A stretch of 25,718 nucleotides of DNA, taken from the NCBI GenBank assembly GCA_937915735.1, contig CALGGS010000282.1:1-25718 (forward strand). The letters are read 5' to 3'. This document shows, in pieces, positions 1 through 7,503 of this stretch. Made by a program: the position numbers and the translations under genes. Below the pieces are notes generated by a model. The model saw nothing but the letters and a program-made list of their open reading frames with translations. It was not told the origin of the DNA and searched no databases. How positions within the stretch are numbered: position 1 is the first letter of the stretch; each line of letters opens with the position of its first letter. This stretch comes from an uncultured Treponema sp. (GTDB lineage Bacteria > Spirochaetota > Spirochaetia > Treponematales > Treponemataceae).

Positions 1-1052
1 CCGGAAACTACGGAATGAGGGCTTTTAACGATGACCTTTATTTCGTAAAAAGGCAGATGATTAGCTCCTGCTTCGGTTTCATGCTTTTTATAGTTTTTGC
101 GACCTTTAATCTTGAGATAATAAAAAAAATGCTCCCGCTTCTTGTCGTGATTTCGCTTGTCCTTTCAATTATGACATTTATTCCTGGCATTGGCGTTGAG
201 CGAAACGGGGCGAGACGATGGATTCGTCTTGGTTTTACGACCTTCCAGCCTTCTGAAATGGTAAAGTTCGTGATTGTTCTTTACCTTGCGAATTATTTTG
301 AAAAACAGTCACGGCTTTTGGACGACAGTGACGAAAAAAGTGTCTTTCCTGCCGTTTTCGTGAGCTTTGTCCTGATTGCGACGATTGTAGCTCAGTCAGA
401 CCTTTCAAGTGCAGTTTTTGTAGCCTGCCTTGCTATTCTTCTTTTTATCGCTTCTGGAGCAAAAATCTTCTGGCTCGTTCCTGTTATGTCGATTATTGTG
501 CCGCTGGCGGCTCTTTTTGTGTTTTTAGAGCCTTACCGTCTGAACAGAATCATTGGCTTTTTGGATCAGGACAGCTACCTTCAGACCTTAAATTATCAGA
601 CTTATGCGGCGCGGCGTGCTATTTCTTCCGGCGGCTTCTGGGGACAGGGCTTAGGTTCGGGGCTTTCCCGCATAAATTCCATTCCGGAAATTCAATCGGA
701 CTACATTTTTGCCGGCTGGGCTGAGTCAATGGGCTATGTTGGAGTCCTTATTTATTTTCTGATTCTGATTTTGTTTGCATGGAGGGGACTTCACTGCTCT
801 CTTTCTGCAAAATCCCGCTTTGCTTCGGTTGCGGCCTTCGGTTTTGTGGTTTCGCTCGTAACTCAGTCAGTGATGAATGTTGCCGTTGTGGGCGGGGTGA
901 TTCCGACTACGGGAATTCCGCTCCCCTTCTTTTCTTCTGGTGGCTCTTCTATTTTGTTTACGCTTGCCACCTGCGGATTTTTGGTTAATGCCAGTCGTAA
1001 TGAAATAAGTGTAAATGACGATATTGAATTTGAGGAGATAATTTATGAGTGA
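1..1052 (+). CDS. ftsW: FtsW, septal peptidoglycan glycosyltransferase (5' end outside window)
   Basis: SEDS-family integral membrane enzyme that polymerises lipid II into septal glycan, working with a class B PBP. The frame is open to the window edge (codons from position 3), and the residues before the first Met at 15 fit the family, so the true start lies upstream. Visible from that Met: the conserved FLKRQ-like segment (FVKRQ, 10-14), NGARRWI (64-70), the QSDL segment (127-130), a G-rich loop followed by IPEIQSDYIFA (223-233), whose Asp229 matches the essential SEDS aspartate, and the C-terminal GIPLPFFSSGG (300-310). About eight hydrophobic segments remain. RodA is the main alternative; the ftsQ-ftsA-ftsZ context favours FtsW. 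The last 8 bp overlap ftsQ, which suggests translational coupling. Confidence 0.93.
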   Translation, partial: GNYGMRAFNDDLYFVKRQMISSCFGFMLFIVFATFNLEIIKKMLPLLVVISLVLSIMTFIPGIGVERNGARRWIRLGFTTFQPSEMVKFVIVLYLANYFEKQSRLLDDSDEKSVFPAVFVSFVLIATIVAQSDLSSAVFVACLAILLFIASGAKIFWLVPVMSIIVPLAALFVFLEPYRLNRIIGFLDQDSYLQTLNYQTYAARRAISSGGFWGQGLGSGLSRINSIPEIQSDYIFAGWAESMGYVGVLIYFLILILFAWRGLHCSLSAKSRFASVAAFGFVVSLVTQSVMNVAVVGGVIPTTGIPLPFFSSGGSSILFTLATCGFLVNASRNEISVNDDIEFEEIIYE

Positions 1053-1914
1053 TTTTGTGATAAACGGCTTCGAGAATTTTGAAGTTTACGGAAGCCGGAA
1101 AAGAAAGGTTGTCTCAGATTCAAAAATGGCTGCGATAAAAATTATTGCCGCCATTTTCGCCGTTCTTCTCGTGTGTGAGCTTTGCGTTTATTTTTTTGTA
1201 GTTCCCTGCCTTGATAAGGTTGAGATTTCTTGGAGCGGTCTTTCTTCATACACAAAGGAAAGTATGAACGGCGTCATTATGCCATGTGCCAACAAAAAAT
1301 TTATGAATTTCAGCACTGCGGAAGCAAAATCTTTGGTTTTGTCTGTTCCCGGAGTTGAAAGCGTTCAGGTTACGAAAAGATTTCCGAACAAGGTTTATAT
1401 CAATGTGACTGAGAGGAAGCCTGTCGCCATGACATTTGTCTCATCAAACGGACGGACTGTTCCGGTTGAAATCGACAAAAACGGGGTTCTTTTTAACGCT
1501 ACTTCCGGACTTGTGAACAATGACTCGTCTCTTCCATTGGTTTCAGGAATTCCAGTTGAAAATATTCCTGAGGGAATGCGTATTCCTCAAAAATACCGTG
1601 CCTTGATGGAGCAGATTGATAAAATCAGAAATCTTTCACAGAACTATTTTGCGGCTATTTCAGAAATTCATGTTCTTCCAAAGGAATACGGAAACTATGA
1701 GCTTGTCCTTTATCCGATTCATTCACGGACAAGAATTCTGACAGGCAGGCAGCTCAGCGAGGAGTCGCTTCAGTATATGCTGATTGCACTGTCAGCTGTG
1801 AACAAAATCGAAAAAAAGGCGGAGGTTGAGGAAATAGATTTGCGTTATGGGTCAGTGACTTACAGGACAAAATCTGATATACTCACAAGACAAACAGGAG
1901 ACTACATTGAGTAG
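1045..1914 (+). CDS. ftsQ: FtsQ/DivIB cell division protein
   Basis: Bitopic divisome protein linking early (FtsA/FtsZ) and late (FtsW/FtsI) division factors. A short basic cytoplasmic tail is followed by one transmembrane segment (about residues 28-53), then a POTRA domain (about 54-125) with the typical VPGVESVQVTKRFPNKVYINVTER pattern (101-124, split here as VPGVESVQV and the NKVYINV strand), and a DivIB/FtsQ beta domain to about 265. At 289 aa it is of usual length. The ATG is preceded by GAGGAG at 1032-1037, 7 nt upstream. It overlaps ftsW by 8 bp and ftsA by 8 bp. The assignment rests on domain layout plus synteny, because FtsQ sequences diverge strongly. Confidence 0.92.
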   Translation: MSDFVINGFENFEVYGSRKRKVVSDSKMAAIKIIAAIFAVLLVCELCVYFFVVPCLDKVEISWSGLSSYTKESMNGVIMPCANKKFMNFSTAEAKSLVLSVPGVESVQVTKRFPNKVYINVTERKPVAMTFVSSNGRTVPVEIDKNGVLFNATSGLVNNDSSLPLVSGIPVENIPEGMRIPQKYRALMEQIDKIRNLSQNYFAAISEIHVLPKEYGNYELVLYPIHSRTRILTGRQLSEESLQYMLIALSAVNKIEKKAEVEEIDLRYGSVTYRTKSDILTRQTGDYIE

Positions 1915-3184
1915 TATGGAAAATTCTCAGGAAAATGTTCTCTTAGGTCTCGATATAGGAACTTGCTTCGTTCGTGCCGTTATTGGTCATATAAACGGCG
2001 ATGGCGAGGCTGAAATTATTGATGTGTCAAAGCGCCCGTCTAACGGACTTTTACGAAACGGAACGATTGTCAACATCGAGGCGGCAAAGCAGTGCATTCA
2101 CGAAATGATTGACGAACTTGAGCAGAAAAATTATCTCGAGGCTCATTCCTGCGTAACTGGAATTGGCGGAGTTCAAATCGAAAGCCGGACAACCCGAGGA
2201 ACGGCGGCTATTTCCTCTTACGGAAAGACAGAGCGGGCAATCACGGCAGAGGATGTAAAAAAAGCGATTGAAAGCGCAAACGCAATTTCAATCCCCCTTG
2301 ATCGAAATCTTCTTCATGTAATTCCCCAGCAGTTTATTATTGACGGAACGGAAGGATTTAAAAATCCTGTGAATAATATCGCTTACCGGCTTGATGCGGA
2401 TGTGCACATCATTACTGCAAGCAGAACCTCTGTTCAGAATCTCAGAACCTGCGTGGAACAGTCGGGCTATCAGCTTGACGAAATCAGGTTAAAGACTCTT
2501 GCAGAAACAGAAGCCGTAATGGTCGAGGACGAAAAAAACTTAGGCTCAATTTTAATTGATATAGGCGGAGGCACTACGGATGTCGTCGTTATTTTAAATG
2601 ACGCTCCAATCTGCACTTGCTCAATTCCTGTCGGCGGAAATCTTGTAACTAATGACATTGCCGTCGTAAAGGGCTTGCCAAATTCCGTCGCTGAAAAAAT
2701 AAAGATTGAAAGTGGCTGCGCGTGGCTTCCCCTAATCGAGGGTGAAAATTCCGAGGTTTTGATTCCTGGCTTTGGAAGCAGAACTACCGAGCTTATGACG
2801 AAGCGCGAGCTGTGCGAAATCATTTATCCGCGCATGCAAGAAATCTTTACGATGGTGCGGGATTCAATCTCATCAAAGCTTTCAAAAATGCAGCTTTCAG
2901 GAAGCATTATCCTGACTGGTGGCGGCGCTCAGATTAACGGAGCGGTCGAAATGGCCCAGTATGTTTTCGGGACATCCTCTGTCAGACTGGGGCTTCCTCA
3001 GGCTTCTCTCGGTGGAATCGTTGAGTCTTATCGAATACCGGAATACGCTACGGCTGTAGGTCTTTTCCTGGCTCATAAGCAGATAATCGAAGACGGACGG
3101 AAATTCCCCAAAAAAAAGGAAAAAACCGAAAAAAAACAGCATGGTGAGAGTACATTCAAAAAAATAATGAAAAAATTTTTTTAA
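1907..3184 (+). CDS. ftsA: FtsA, actin-like membrane tether for FtsZ (TTG start)
   Basis: Actin-fold ATPase that polymerises under the membrane, anchors FtsZ and recruits later divisome proteins. Visible: phosphate-1 loop LGLDIGT (13-19), the family-specific 1C subdomain (about 85-165), phosphate-2 loop ILIDIGGGTTD (215-225), adenosine motif LTGGGAQINGA (336-346), a charged Lys/Glu linker, and an amphipathic C-terminal helix (FKKIMKKFF, 417-425) that is the expected membrane-targeting sequence. I chose TTG at 1907 over the ATG at 1916: AGGAG (1896-1900) lies 6 nt before the TTG but 15 nt before the ATG. The TTG start makes an 8-bp overlap with ftsQ, like the ftsW/ftsQ overlap. Length 425 aa. 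Confidence 0.94.
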   Translation: MSSMENSQENVLLGLDIGTCFVRAVIGHINGDGEAEIIDVSKRPSNGLLRNGTIVNIEAAKQCIHEMIDELEQKNYLEAHSCVTGIGGVQIESRTTRGTAAISSYGKTERAITAEDVKKAIESANAISIPLDRNLLHVIPQQFIIDGTEGFKNPVNNIAYRLDADVHIITASRTSVQNLRTCVEQSGYQLDEIRLKTLAETEAVMVEDEKNLGSILIDIGGGTTDVVVILNDAPICTCSIPVGGNLVTNDIAVVKGLPNSVAEKIKIESGCAWLPLIEGENSEVLIPGFGSRTTELMTKRELCEIIYPRMQEIFTMVRDSISSKLSKMQLSGSIILTGGGAQINGAVEMAQYVFGTSSVRLGLPQASLGGIVESYRIPEYATAVGLFLAHKQIIEDGRKFPKKKEKTEKKQHGESTFKKIMKKFF

Positions 3185-3185
3185 C

Positions 3186-3207
3186 CCCTCTCGCAAGAAC
3201 GAGCGGG
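3186..3207. repeat. Hairpin in ftsA-ftsZ spacer, dispersed-repeat-like
   Basis: Imperfect inverted repeat just after the ftsA stop: arms 3186-3193 and 3200-3207 (one mismatch, 6-nt loop), followed by GGGAATGAC. There is no T-run, so it is unlikely to be a terminator. The AATGAC tail (TGTCATT on the other strand) recurs beside other genes in this window. It may be an mRNA-stability or spacer element. Confidence 0.45.
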
Positions 3208-3248
3208 AATGACATTTGAACAAAATCTGTTGTAGGTGGGAGGACAAC

Positions 3249-4679
3249 ATGACTTTAAATGATATTGAAGTAGTGAAGGCACAGGGAACGGATGCGCCTG
3301 CGCTCAATGTGACTAACCCGACTAAAATAAAGGTCGTGGGCTGCGGTGGCTGTGGCGGAAACGCTGTAAACACGATGATTGAAAGTGGTGTCGGCGGCGT
3401 TGAATTTATTGCAATGAACACTGACTTGCAGGCATTGAGTCACAACAAGGCACAGTACAAAATTCAGATTGGACAGAAACTCGCCGGCGGACTCGGTGCG
3501 GGCGGAAAACCTGAGGTCGGCGAAGAGGCCGCAAAAGAGCAGCAGGAGCAAATAAAAGAAATCCTTAAAGATTCAGATATGGTCTTCATCACGGCGGGAA
3601 TGGGTGGCGGAACTGGAACGGGATCAGCCCCAATCGTCGCAAAAATCGCCCGTGAGCTTGGAGCCCTGACTGTCGCTGTCGTCACGACCCCCTTCAACTT
3701 TGAGGGAAAAGTTCGTATGAATCATGCGGAGGAGGGCGTTAGGAAGCTTCGCGAGGAAGTAGACTCTCTTATCGCCATTCCCAACGAACTTATCTTAAAA
3801 GATGCCGAAAAAAATCTTACCGTTGAAAAGGCCTTTGTCATTATCAATGATATCTTGCGGCAGGGCGTTCAGGGAATTTCAGATATTATCACAAAACCAG
3901 GTCTTGTAAACCGCGATTTTAGGGATGTGGAATCTGTAATGAAAGACCAGGGAGACGCAATCCTTGGAATCGGTATCGGGGAAGGTGACAACCGTGCAAT
4001 CGATGCCGCTCACAATGCAATCAATAACCGTCTTCTTGTCGATACGAACATTGACGGGGCAAAAAATGTCCTCATCAATATCTGCGGAAATCATGACCTT
4101 GGAATCGCTGAATGTAACGAAATCGCAAATGTCATCACTGAACGGGCGAATTCAAATGCCGTTGTTCTTTGGGGACAGGTTCTCGATGAATCAATGGGAG
4201 ACAAAATCAGCGTAACTGTAATCGCAACCGGCTTCAATTCTGGAAATATGGGCGAAAAAAACGAGGAAATCAAAAAGGCAGAGGAAAAAGCTAATTCTGA
4301 CACAATATCAATCGGAAATTTTGAAAAAATCGGAAAACGAACGCCTGTTGACCAGACAGTAAGCGCGCAGCAGACTCAAGCTTCTCAGCAGACACAGCCG
4401 CCTTCAAAAGCAAATGACTTTATGACAGGACTTTTTGGCTCTAATACGATTTATGAAGACAATAAAACTTCTTCAAGCACACGGCCAGCTCCTTCTTCTC
4501 AGAATGCAATGCCAAGGGCTTCATTTTTAGCAGACGAAAAAAAAGAAGAAAAGAATTTCCTTTCTGATTTTGAAAAATCTCAGACAGGCTTTTCTGGAGG
4601 CGGAGATTTAGAAATTCCTGCCTTTTTCAGACAGAAACTCGACGGTCTTTCACGCACAATCAATCTTGGCGGAAAATAG
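3249..4679 (+). CDS. ftsZ: FtsZ, tubulin-like cell division GTPase
   Basis: GTPase that assembles the cytokinetic Z ring at midcell. The ATG at 3249 (476 aa) is preceded by GGGAGGA at 3238-3244, an excellent ribosome binding site; an in-frame TTG at 3216 has none. Visible: nucleotide loop GCGGCGGNAV (31-40), tubulin signature GGGTGTG (119-125), the T7 synergy loop N221-x-D223-x-x-D226 that completes the neighbouring subunit's active site, a C-terminal FtsZ domain to about 330, a Gln/Ser/Pro-rich disordered linker (about 335-450), and the conserved C-terminal peptide DLEIPAFFRQK (453-463) that binds FtsA. Unusually, a further 13 residues follow that peptide. The T7 loop reads NRDFRD rather than the more usual NxDFAD. 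Confidence 0.98.
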   Translation: MTLNDIEVVKAQGTDAPALNVTNPTKIKVVGCGGCGGNAVNTMIESGVGGVEFIAMNTDLQALSHNKAQYKIQIGQKLAGGLGAGGKPEVGEEAAKEQQEQIKEILKDSDMVFITAGMGGGTGTGSAPIVAKIARELGALTVAVVTTPFNFEGKVRMNHAEEGVRKLREEVDSLIAIPNELILKDAEKNLTVEKAFVIINDILRQGVQGISDIITKPGLVNRDFRDVESVMKDQGDAILGIGIGEGDNRAIDAAHNAINNRLLVDTNIDGAKNVLINICGNHDLGIAECNEIANVITERANSNAVVLWGQVLDESMGDKISVTVIATGFNSGNMGEKNEEIKKAEEKANSDTISIGNFEKIGKRTPVDQTVSAQQTQASQQTQPPSKANDFMTGLFGSNTIYEDNKTSSSTRPAPSSQNAMPRASFLADEKKEEKNFLSDFEKSQTGFSGGGDLEIPAFFRQKLDGLSRTINLGGK

Positions 4680-4699
4680 GCTCTTTTACAGAGGCTTGA

Positions 4700-5593
4700 A
4701 TGACAATCGAAATCCTGCTTTTGAGATTCCATAGCGATATAGTCTCAGTTGAGCGCTTGTCAGAGAATTCTGCCGCCACCTACGAGGAGTGTGCGAAAAT
4801 TTTCCTGAACTGGCTTCAAAGTGAGCAGGTAAAACTGGCAGATGTCAACCCGCAGGTCTTGCTTTCATATCTTGTGTGGAGGCGAAACGAGCAGAAATGC
4901 GATGAGCGGACTATAGCAAAGGATATTTCAGCCCTTCGCTCTCTTGGCTCTTACCTTGTCAGGCAAAAAATGTGGCAGGAAAATCACGCAATGCTGCTGG
5001 ACCGGCCAAAGGCAAGCAAAAGCCTTCCGAAAGTGCTTTCCGTTGAACAGGTTGACAGCCTTTTGGATTCAATCGACACGAAAGATAAGCTTGGAATTCG
5101 GGACAGGGCACTTTACGAACTGATTTATTCATGCGGGCTTCGTATAAGCGAGGTCGCAACATTAAAAGTCGAGAACCTTCACTTAAGGGAGCGGCTCTTA
5201 ATAGTCCGAGGAAAGGGCGACAAGGAGAGAATGATTCCCTTTGGAGAAAGTGCCAGAGACCGCCTGAGGGACTATCTTGAAAATGTCCGCCCGGTACTTG
5301 TGGGCAGCAAGGTCGTAAGCGAGGTTTTCGTAAACTACAAGGGTGAGCCGATGAGCCGCAAAGGAATCTGGAAAAACTTCAAGGAATATGAACTTAAGGC
5401 CGGAGTTCACGCAAAGGTTCACACACTGCGTCACAGTTTTGCGACGCATTTGCTTCAGGGCGGAATGGACTTGCGAAGTGTTCAGGAGCTTCTCGGACAC
5501 TCAGATTTATCGACCACAACGATTTACACTCATGTGGACGACAAACAGCTTAGGGAAGGCCACAAGGAATTTTTCCCGGGCCATAATTATTAG
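4700..5593 (+). CDS. xerC/D: XerC/XerD-type tyrosine recombinase
   Basis: Site-specific recombinase expected to resolve chromosome dimers at dif. An N-terminal SAM-like core-binding domain (about 1-95) is followed by a catalytic domain with the full active site: Arg148 (CGLRISE), Lys172 (GKGDKER), His241 and Arg244 (HTLRHSFATH), His267 (LGHSDL) and the nucleophile Tyr276 (TIYTHV). Length 297 aa and residue spacing match housekeeping Xer proteins; Arg148 and Lys172 fall at the same numbers in E. coli XerC and XerD, so I cannot choose between them. It starts 20 bp after ftsZ with GAGG upstream and so is probably co-transcribed with the division genes. No dif-like site or phage gene is visible, arguing against a mobile-element integrase. 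Confidence 0.93.
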   Translation: MTIEILLLRFHSDIVSVERLSENSAATYEECAKIFLNWLQSEQVKLADVNPQVLLSYLVWRRNEQKCDERTIAKDISALRSLGSYLVRQKMWQENHAMLLDRPKASKSLPKVLSVEQVDSLLDSIDTKDKLGIRDRALYELIYSCGLRISEVATLKVENLHLRERLLIVRGKGDKERMIPFGESARDRLRDYLENVRPVLVGSKVVSEVFVNYKGEPMSRKGIWKNFKEYELKAGVHAKVHTLRHSFATHLLQGGMDLRSVQELLGHSDLSTTTIYTHVDDKQLREGHKEFFPGHNY

Positions 5594-5622
5594 CTGTCAT
5601 TTCGACTGTAATGGAGAAAAAT

Positions 5623-6351
5623 ATGAAAAAAAGTAAATCATTTATCGCGCTTTGTTTTGCAGTTCTAACGCTGTGTGGCTGCACTAAGTCAAATAAAGCT
5701 ATTATCCGAATGCAAAAGCTGGAGGAGGGAGTCGCGTCCCCGACAAGCGAGGAAGAGTTAAAGGAAGCGATTCAAAAATATCAGACGAGGGTTGCTGATA
5801 ACCAAATCGCAGATTCTCAAGTCGGAATCTGGTACAAAATGCTTGCGGTGCGTTACCTTGACGCAAAGCTTTATGGACAGGCACTTCAATACTTCCAGAA
5901 AGCAATTCAGATTTACCCGACGAATCAGAATCTTTTTTATTATGTAGGGCTTTGTGCAGGCTATATGGCAAAAGCAAGCCTTGACTACGGGGCTACTGGC
6001 GCAAAAACGACCACCGAAAAATATAATTATTTAAAGCTTTCTGAAGAAGCATATCTTCGGGCGATTGAGCTTGAGCCAAAATACGGACGCGCTCTCTATG
6101 GACTTGGAATTCTTTATGTTTTTGAGCTGGACCAGAGTGAAAAAGCAATTCCTCATCTCGAAAAACTCCTTTCATTTGACACGAGAAACTTCGACGCAAT
6201 GTTCGTCTTGGCTCGCGCTTACTATGTTCAGGGCGAATACGAAAAAGCCGCAAGCCTGTACGACAAAATCGCAAGCCAGACAAAATCCGAGGCTAAAAAA
6301 CAGGAGGCCCTGGCAAACAAAAAAACTGTCCTGGACGCAAGCTACAGATAG
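5623..6351 (+). CDS. TPR-repeat lipoprotein
   Basis: Predicted membrane-anchored tetratricopeptide-repeat scaffold with no enzymatic motif. The start at 5623 is preferred to the ATG at 5611 because GGAG (5613-5616) lies 6 nt upstream and the protein then begins directly with a signal peptide. Basic start MKKSK, hydrophobic core, lipobox LCGC with the lipidated Cys at residue 20. The mature part holds about four TPR units (about 70-103, 137-152, 155-188, 189-222); the clearest reads YGQALQYFQKAIQIYP (84-99). Length 242 aa. It is the last gene before the terminator at 6365-6388, in line with xer (29 bp gap) and the division genes. A role in envelope or division complex assembly is plausible from context only. 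Confidence 0.85.
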   Translation: MKKSKSFIALCFAVLTLCGCTKSNKAIIRMQKLEEGVASPTSEEELKEAIQKYQTRVADNQIADSQVGIWYKMLAVRYLDAKLYGQALQYFQKAIQIYPTNQNLFYYVGLCAGYMAKASLDYGATGAKTTTEKYNYLKLSEEAYLRAIELEPKYGRALYGLGILYVFELDQSEKAIPHLEKLLSFDTRNFDAMFVLARAYYVQGEYEKAASLYDKIASQTKSEAKKQEALANKKTVLDASYR

Positions 6352-6364
6352 TAAGGATGCTCTG

Positions 6365-6388
6365 AAGTCGGTTAACGCCGACTTTTTT
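6365..6388 (+). terminator. Rho-independent terminator after the division-gene operon
   Basis: Perfect 7-bp stem AAGTCGG (6365-6371) / CCGACTT (6378-6384), 6-nt loop, and a run of six T at 6383-6388. It lies 13 bp after the lipoprotein stop codon and closes the ftsW-to-lipoprotein unit. Its loop overlaps the -35 region of the dprA promoter. Confidence 0.85.
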
Positions 6389-6399
6389 ATTTTTATAAT
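6372..6399 (+). promoter_or_regulatory. Predicted sigma70-type promoter for dprA
   Basis: TTAACG (6372-6377) as a weak -35, 16-bp spacer, perfect TATAAT (6394-6399). Transcription would begin near 6406, leaving only about 13 nt before the dprA ATG. The -35 sits in the loop of the upstream terminator. Confidence 0.5.
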
Positions 6400-6418
6400 C
6401 TGTGCTAATCTTAGGATA

Positions 6419-7444
6419 ATGTCAGTTGAATCTAATAAAATCATCTTTCTTTCAAGGCTTCTCGCTCAGGACGCTTCTTTTTTATCTTACAGCGAAAAAA
6501 TCACTTTTTATAAATTTCTTTTAACAAACGAAGAGTCTGAGCCTTTTAAATCTTGCTCCGAATTTGAAGACAGATTTCTTTCCCTTAATATTGACAGCAT
6601 ATCTTTCTGCGTAAAGCGTGTTCTTAATCGTGTAAAATGGAAGCCTGTCGAAAGCCTTAAAAAAGCGAAACTGGCACTAAAAATTATTGACGCGCAGAGA
6701 ATAAAATCAACTTGTATTCTGGATGCGGACTATCCTGCGATGCTTCGCTGTATAAATGACCCGCCTTTTTTGCTTTTTTACCGCGGAAATCTTAAGATTC
6801 TGAATCGAAAATGCGTTTCTGTTGTCGGCACTCGCCGCGCCACTCCGTCTGCCCTAAAAGCTGCAAGCGACTTTTCAAAGTCAGCCTGTGATGACGGACT
6901 TAGTGTAATTTCAGGGCTTGCCTTCGGAATTGACGCCGCAAGCCATAAAGGCGCTCTTCTTTCGGAAAATGCCGCTACTGTTGCGGTTTTGCCGAGCGGA
7001 ATTGACTCAATAGCGCCTGTGTCCCACACTCGTCTTGCAGCAAAAATCTTGGAAAGGGGAGGTCTTATTATGTCCGAGTATCTTCCCGGAACTCCCGCCG
7101 TTCAGTTTCGTTTCGTTGAGCGAAACAGAATTGTCGCAGCCCTTTCTCCTGTCACTCTTGTTGTTCAGGCTCCCAGTGGAAGCGGGGCGATGATTACGGC
7201 CGGACTTGCCCTTGATTACAATCGGGAGCTTGTTTTTCATACAGAATGTTTTTCAGGGCAAGCAGAAAAAATAAATCAGATGACTCTTGAAGAGCTAAAA
7301 AAGCTTTCGCTTCAGGGAAAAAATGTCGCCTACAAACTGGAAAACAATCCCCAGAAATATGTCGATGACGGGGCAAAAGTTATTAAATCTTACGCAGATT
7401 TCGTTGAACAACTTCCAGCCGTTCCCTGTCAATATCAAGCGTGA
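6419..7444 (+). CDS. dprA: DprA/Smf DNA-processing protein
   Basis: Binds incoming single-stranded DNA and loads RecA during natural transformation; also present in bacteria not known to be competent. Rossmann-like DprA domain: VVGTRRATPSA (135-145), SGLAFGIDAASHKGAL (165-180), FVERNRIVAALS (232-243) and GSGAMITAGLA (254-264). An N-terminal helical region of about 110 residues precedes it. After about residue 275 there is only a short tail, and I see no convincing C-terminal winged helix. The frame is open back to 6065, but that would bury the lipoprotein gene, so the ATG at 6419 is the sensible start. The best Shine-Dalgarno, AGGA (6413-6416), is only 2 nt away, which suggests weak initiation. 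The stop lies in the first copy of the 23-bp repeat. Length 341 aa. Confidence 0.9.
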   Translation: MSVESNKIIFLSRLLAQDASFLSYSEKITFYKFLLTNEESEPFKSCSEFEDRFLSLNIDSISFCVKRVLNRVKWKPVESLKKAKLALKIIDAQRIKSTCILDADYPAMLRCINDPPFLLFYRGNLKILNRKCVSVVGTRRATPSALKAASDFSKSACDDGLSVISGLAFGIDAASHKGALLSENAATVAVLPSGIDSIAPVSHTRLAAKILERGGLIMSEYLPGTPAVQFRFVERNRIVAALSPVTLVVQAPSGSGAMITAGLALDYNRELVFHTECFSGQAEKINQMTLEELKKLSLQGKNVAYKLENNPQKYVDDGAKVIKSYADFVEQLPAVPCQYQA

Positions 7445-7478
7445 CAAGCTGTCATTATCAAGCGTGACAAGCTGTCAT
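7433..7478. repeat. Tandem 23-bp direct repeat at the dprA 3' end
   Basis: Two perfect adjacent copies of a 23-bp unit (7433-7455 and 7456-7478), with the first 4 nt of a third at 7479-7482. Each copy holds a small inverted repeat TGACA-AGC-TGTCA. The first copy supplies the last codons and stop of dprA; the second runs into the hairpin at 7477-7500. Confidence 0.9.
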
Positions 7479-7500
7479 TATCGGGCTTAGACCCGATAAT
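7477..7500. terminator. Symmetrical hairpin between convergent dprA and gatB
   Basis: Perfect 9-bp stem ATTATCGGG (7477-7485) / CCCGATAAT (7492-7500) with a 6-nt loop, 3 bp from the gatB stop codon. Neither strand has a long T-run, so it is either a weak bidirectional terminator or a dispersed repeat protecting both 3' ends. Its position between convergent genes fits either reading. Confidence 0.6.
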
Positions 7501-7503
7501 CCC

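Noticed and set aside
3216..3248. TTG at 3216 as the ftsZ start
   Set aside because: No ribosome binding site there, and the extra 11 residues are unlike FtsZ; GGGAGGA is ideally placed for the ATG at 3249.
4700..5593. Tyrosine recombinase as a phage or island integrase
   Set aside because: Length and active-site spacing match housekeeping Xer, it is operonic with ftsZ, and no tRNA, att repeat or mobile-element gene is present.
6065..6418. Extended N-terminus for DprA
   Set aside because: The open frame runs back through the TPR lipoprotein gene and across a terminator and promoter; the family-like protein starts at 6419.
7433..7478. Tandem repeat as a CRISPR fragment
   Set aside because: The two copies are directly adjacent with no spacer, and no cas gene is nearby.
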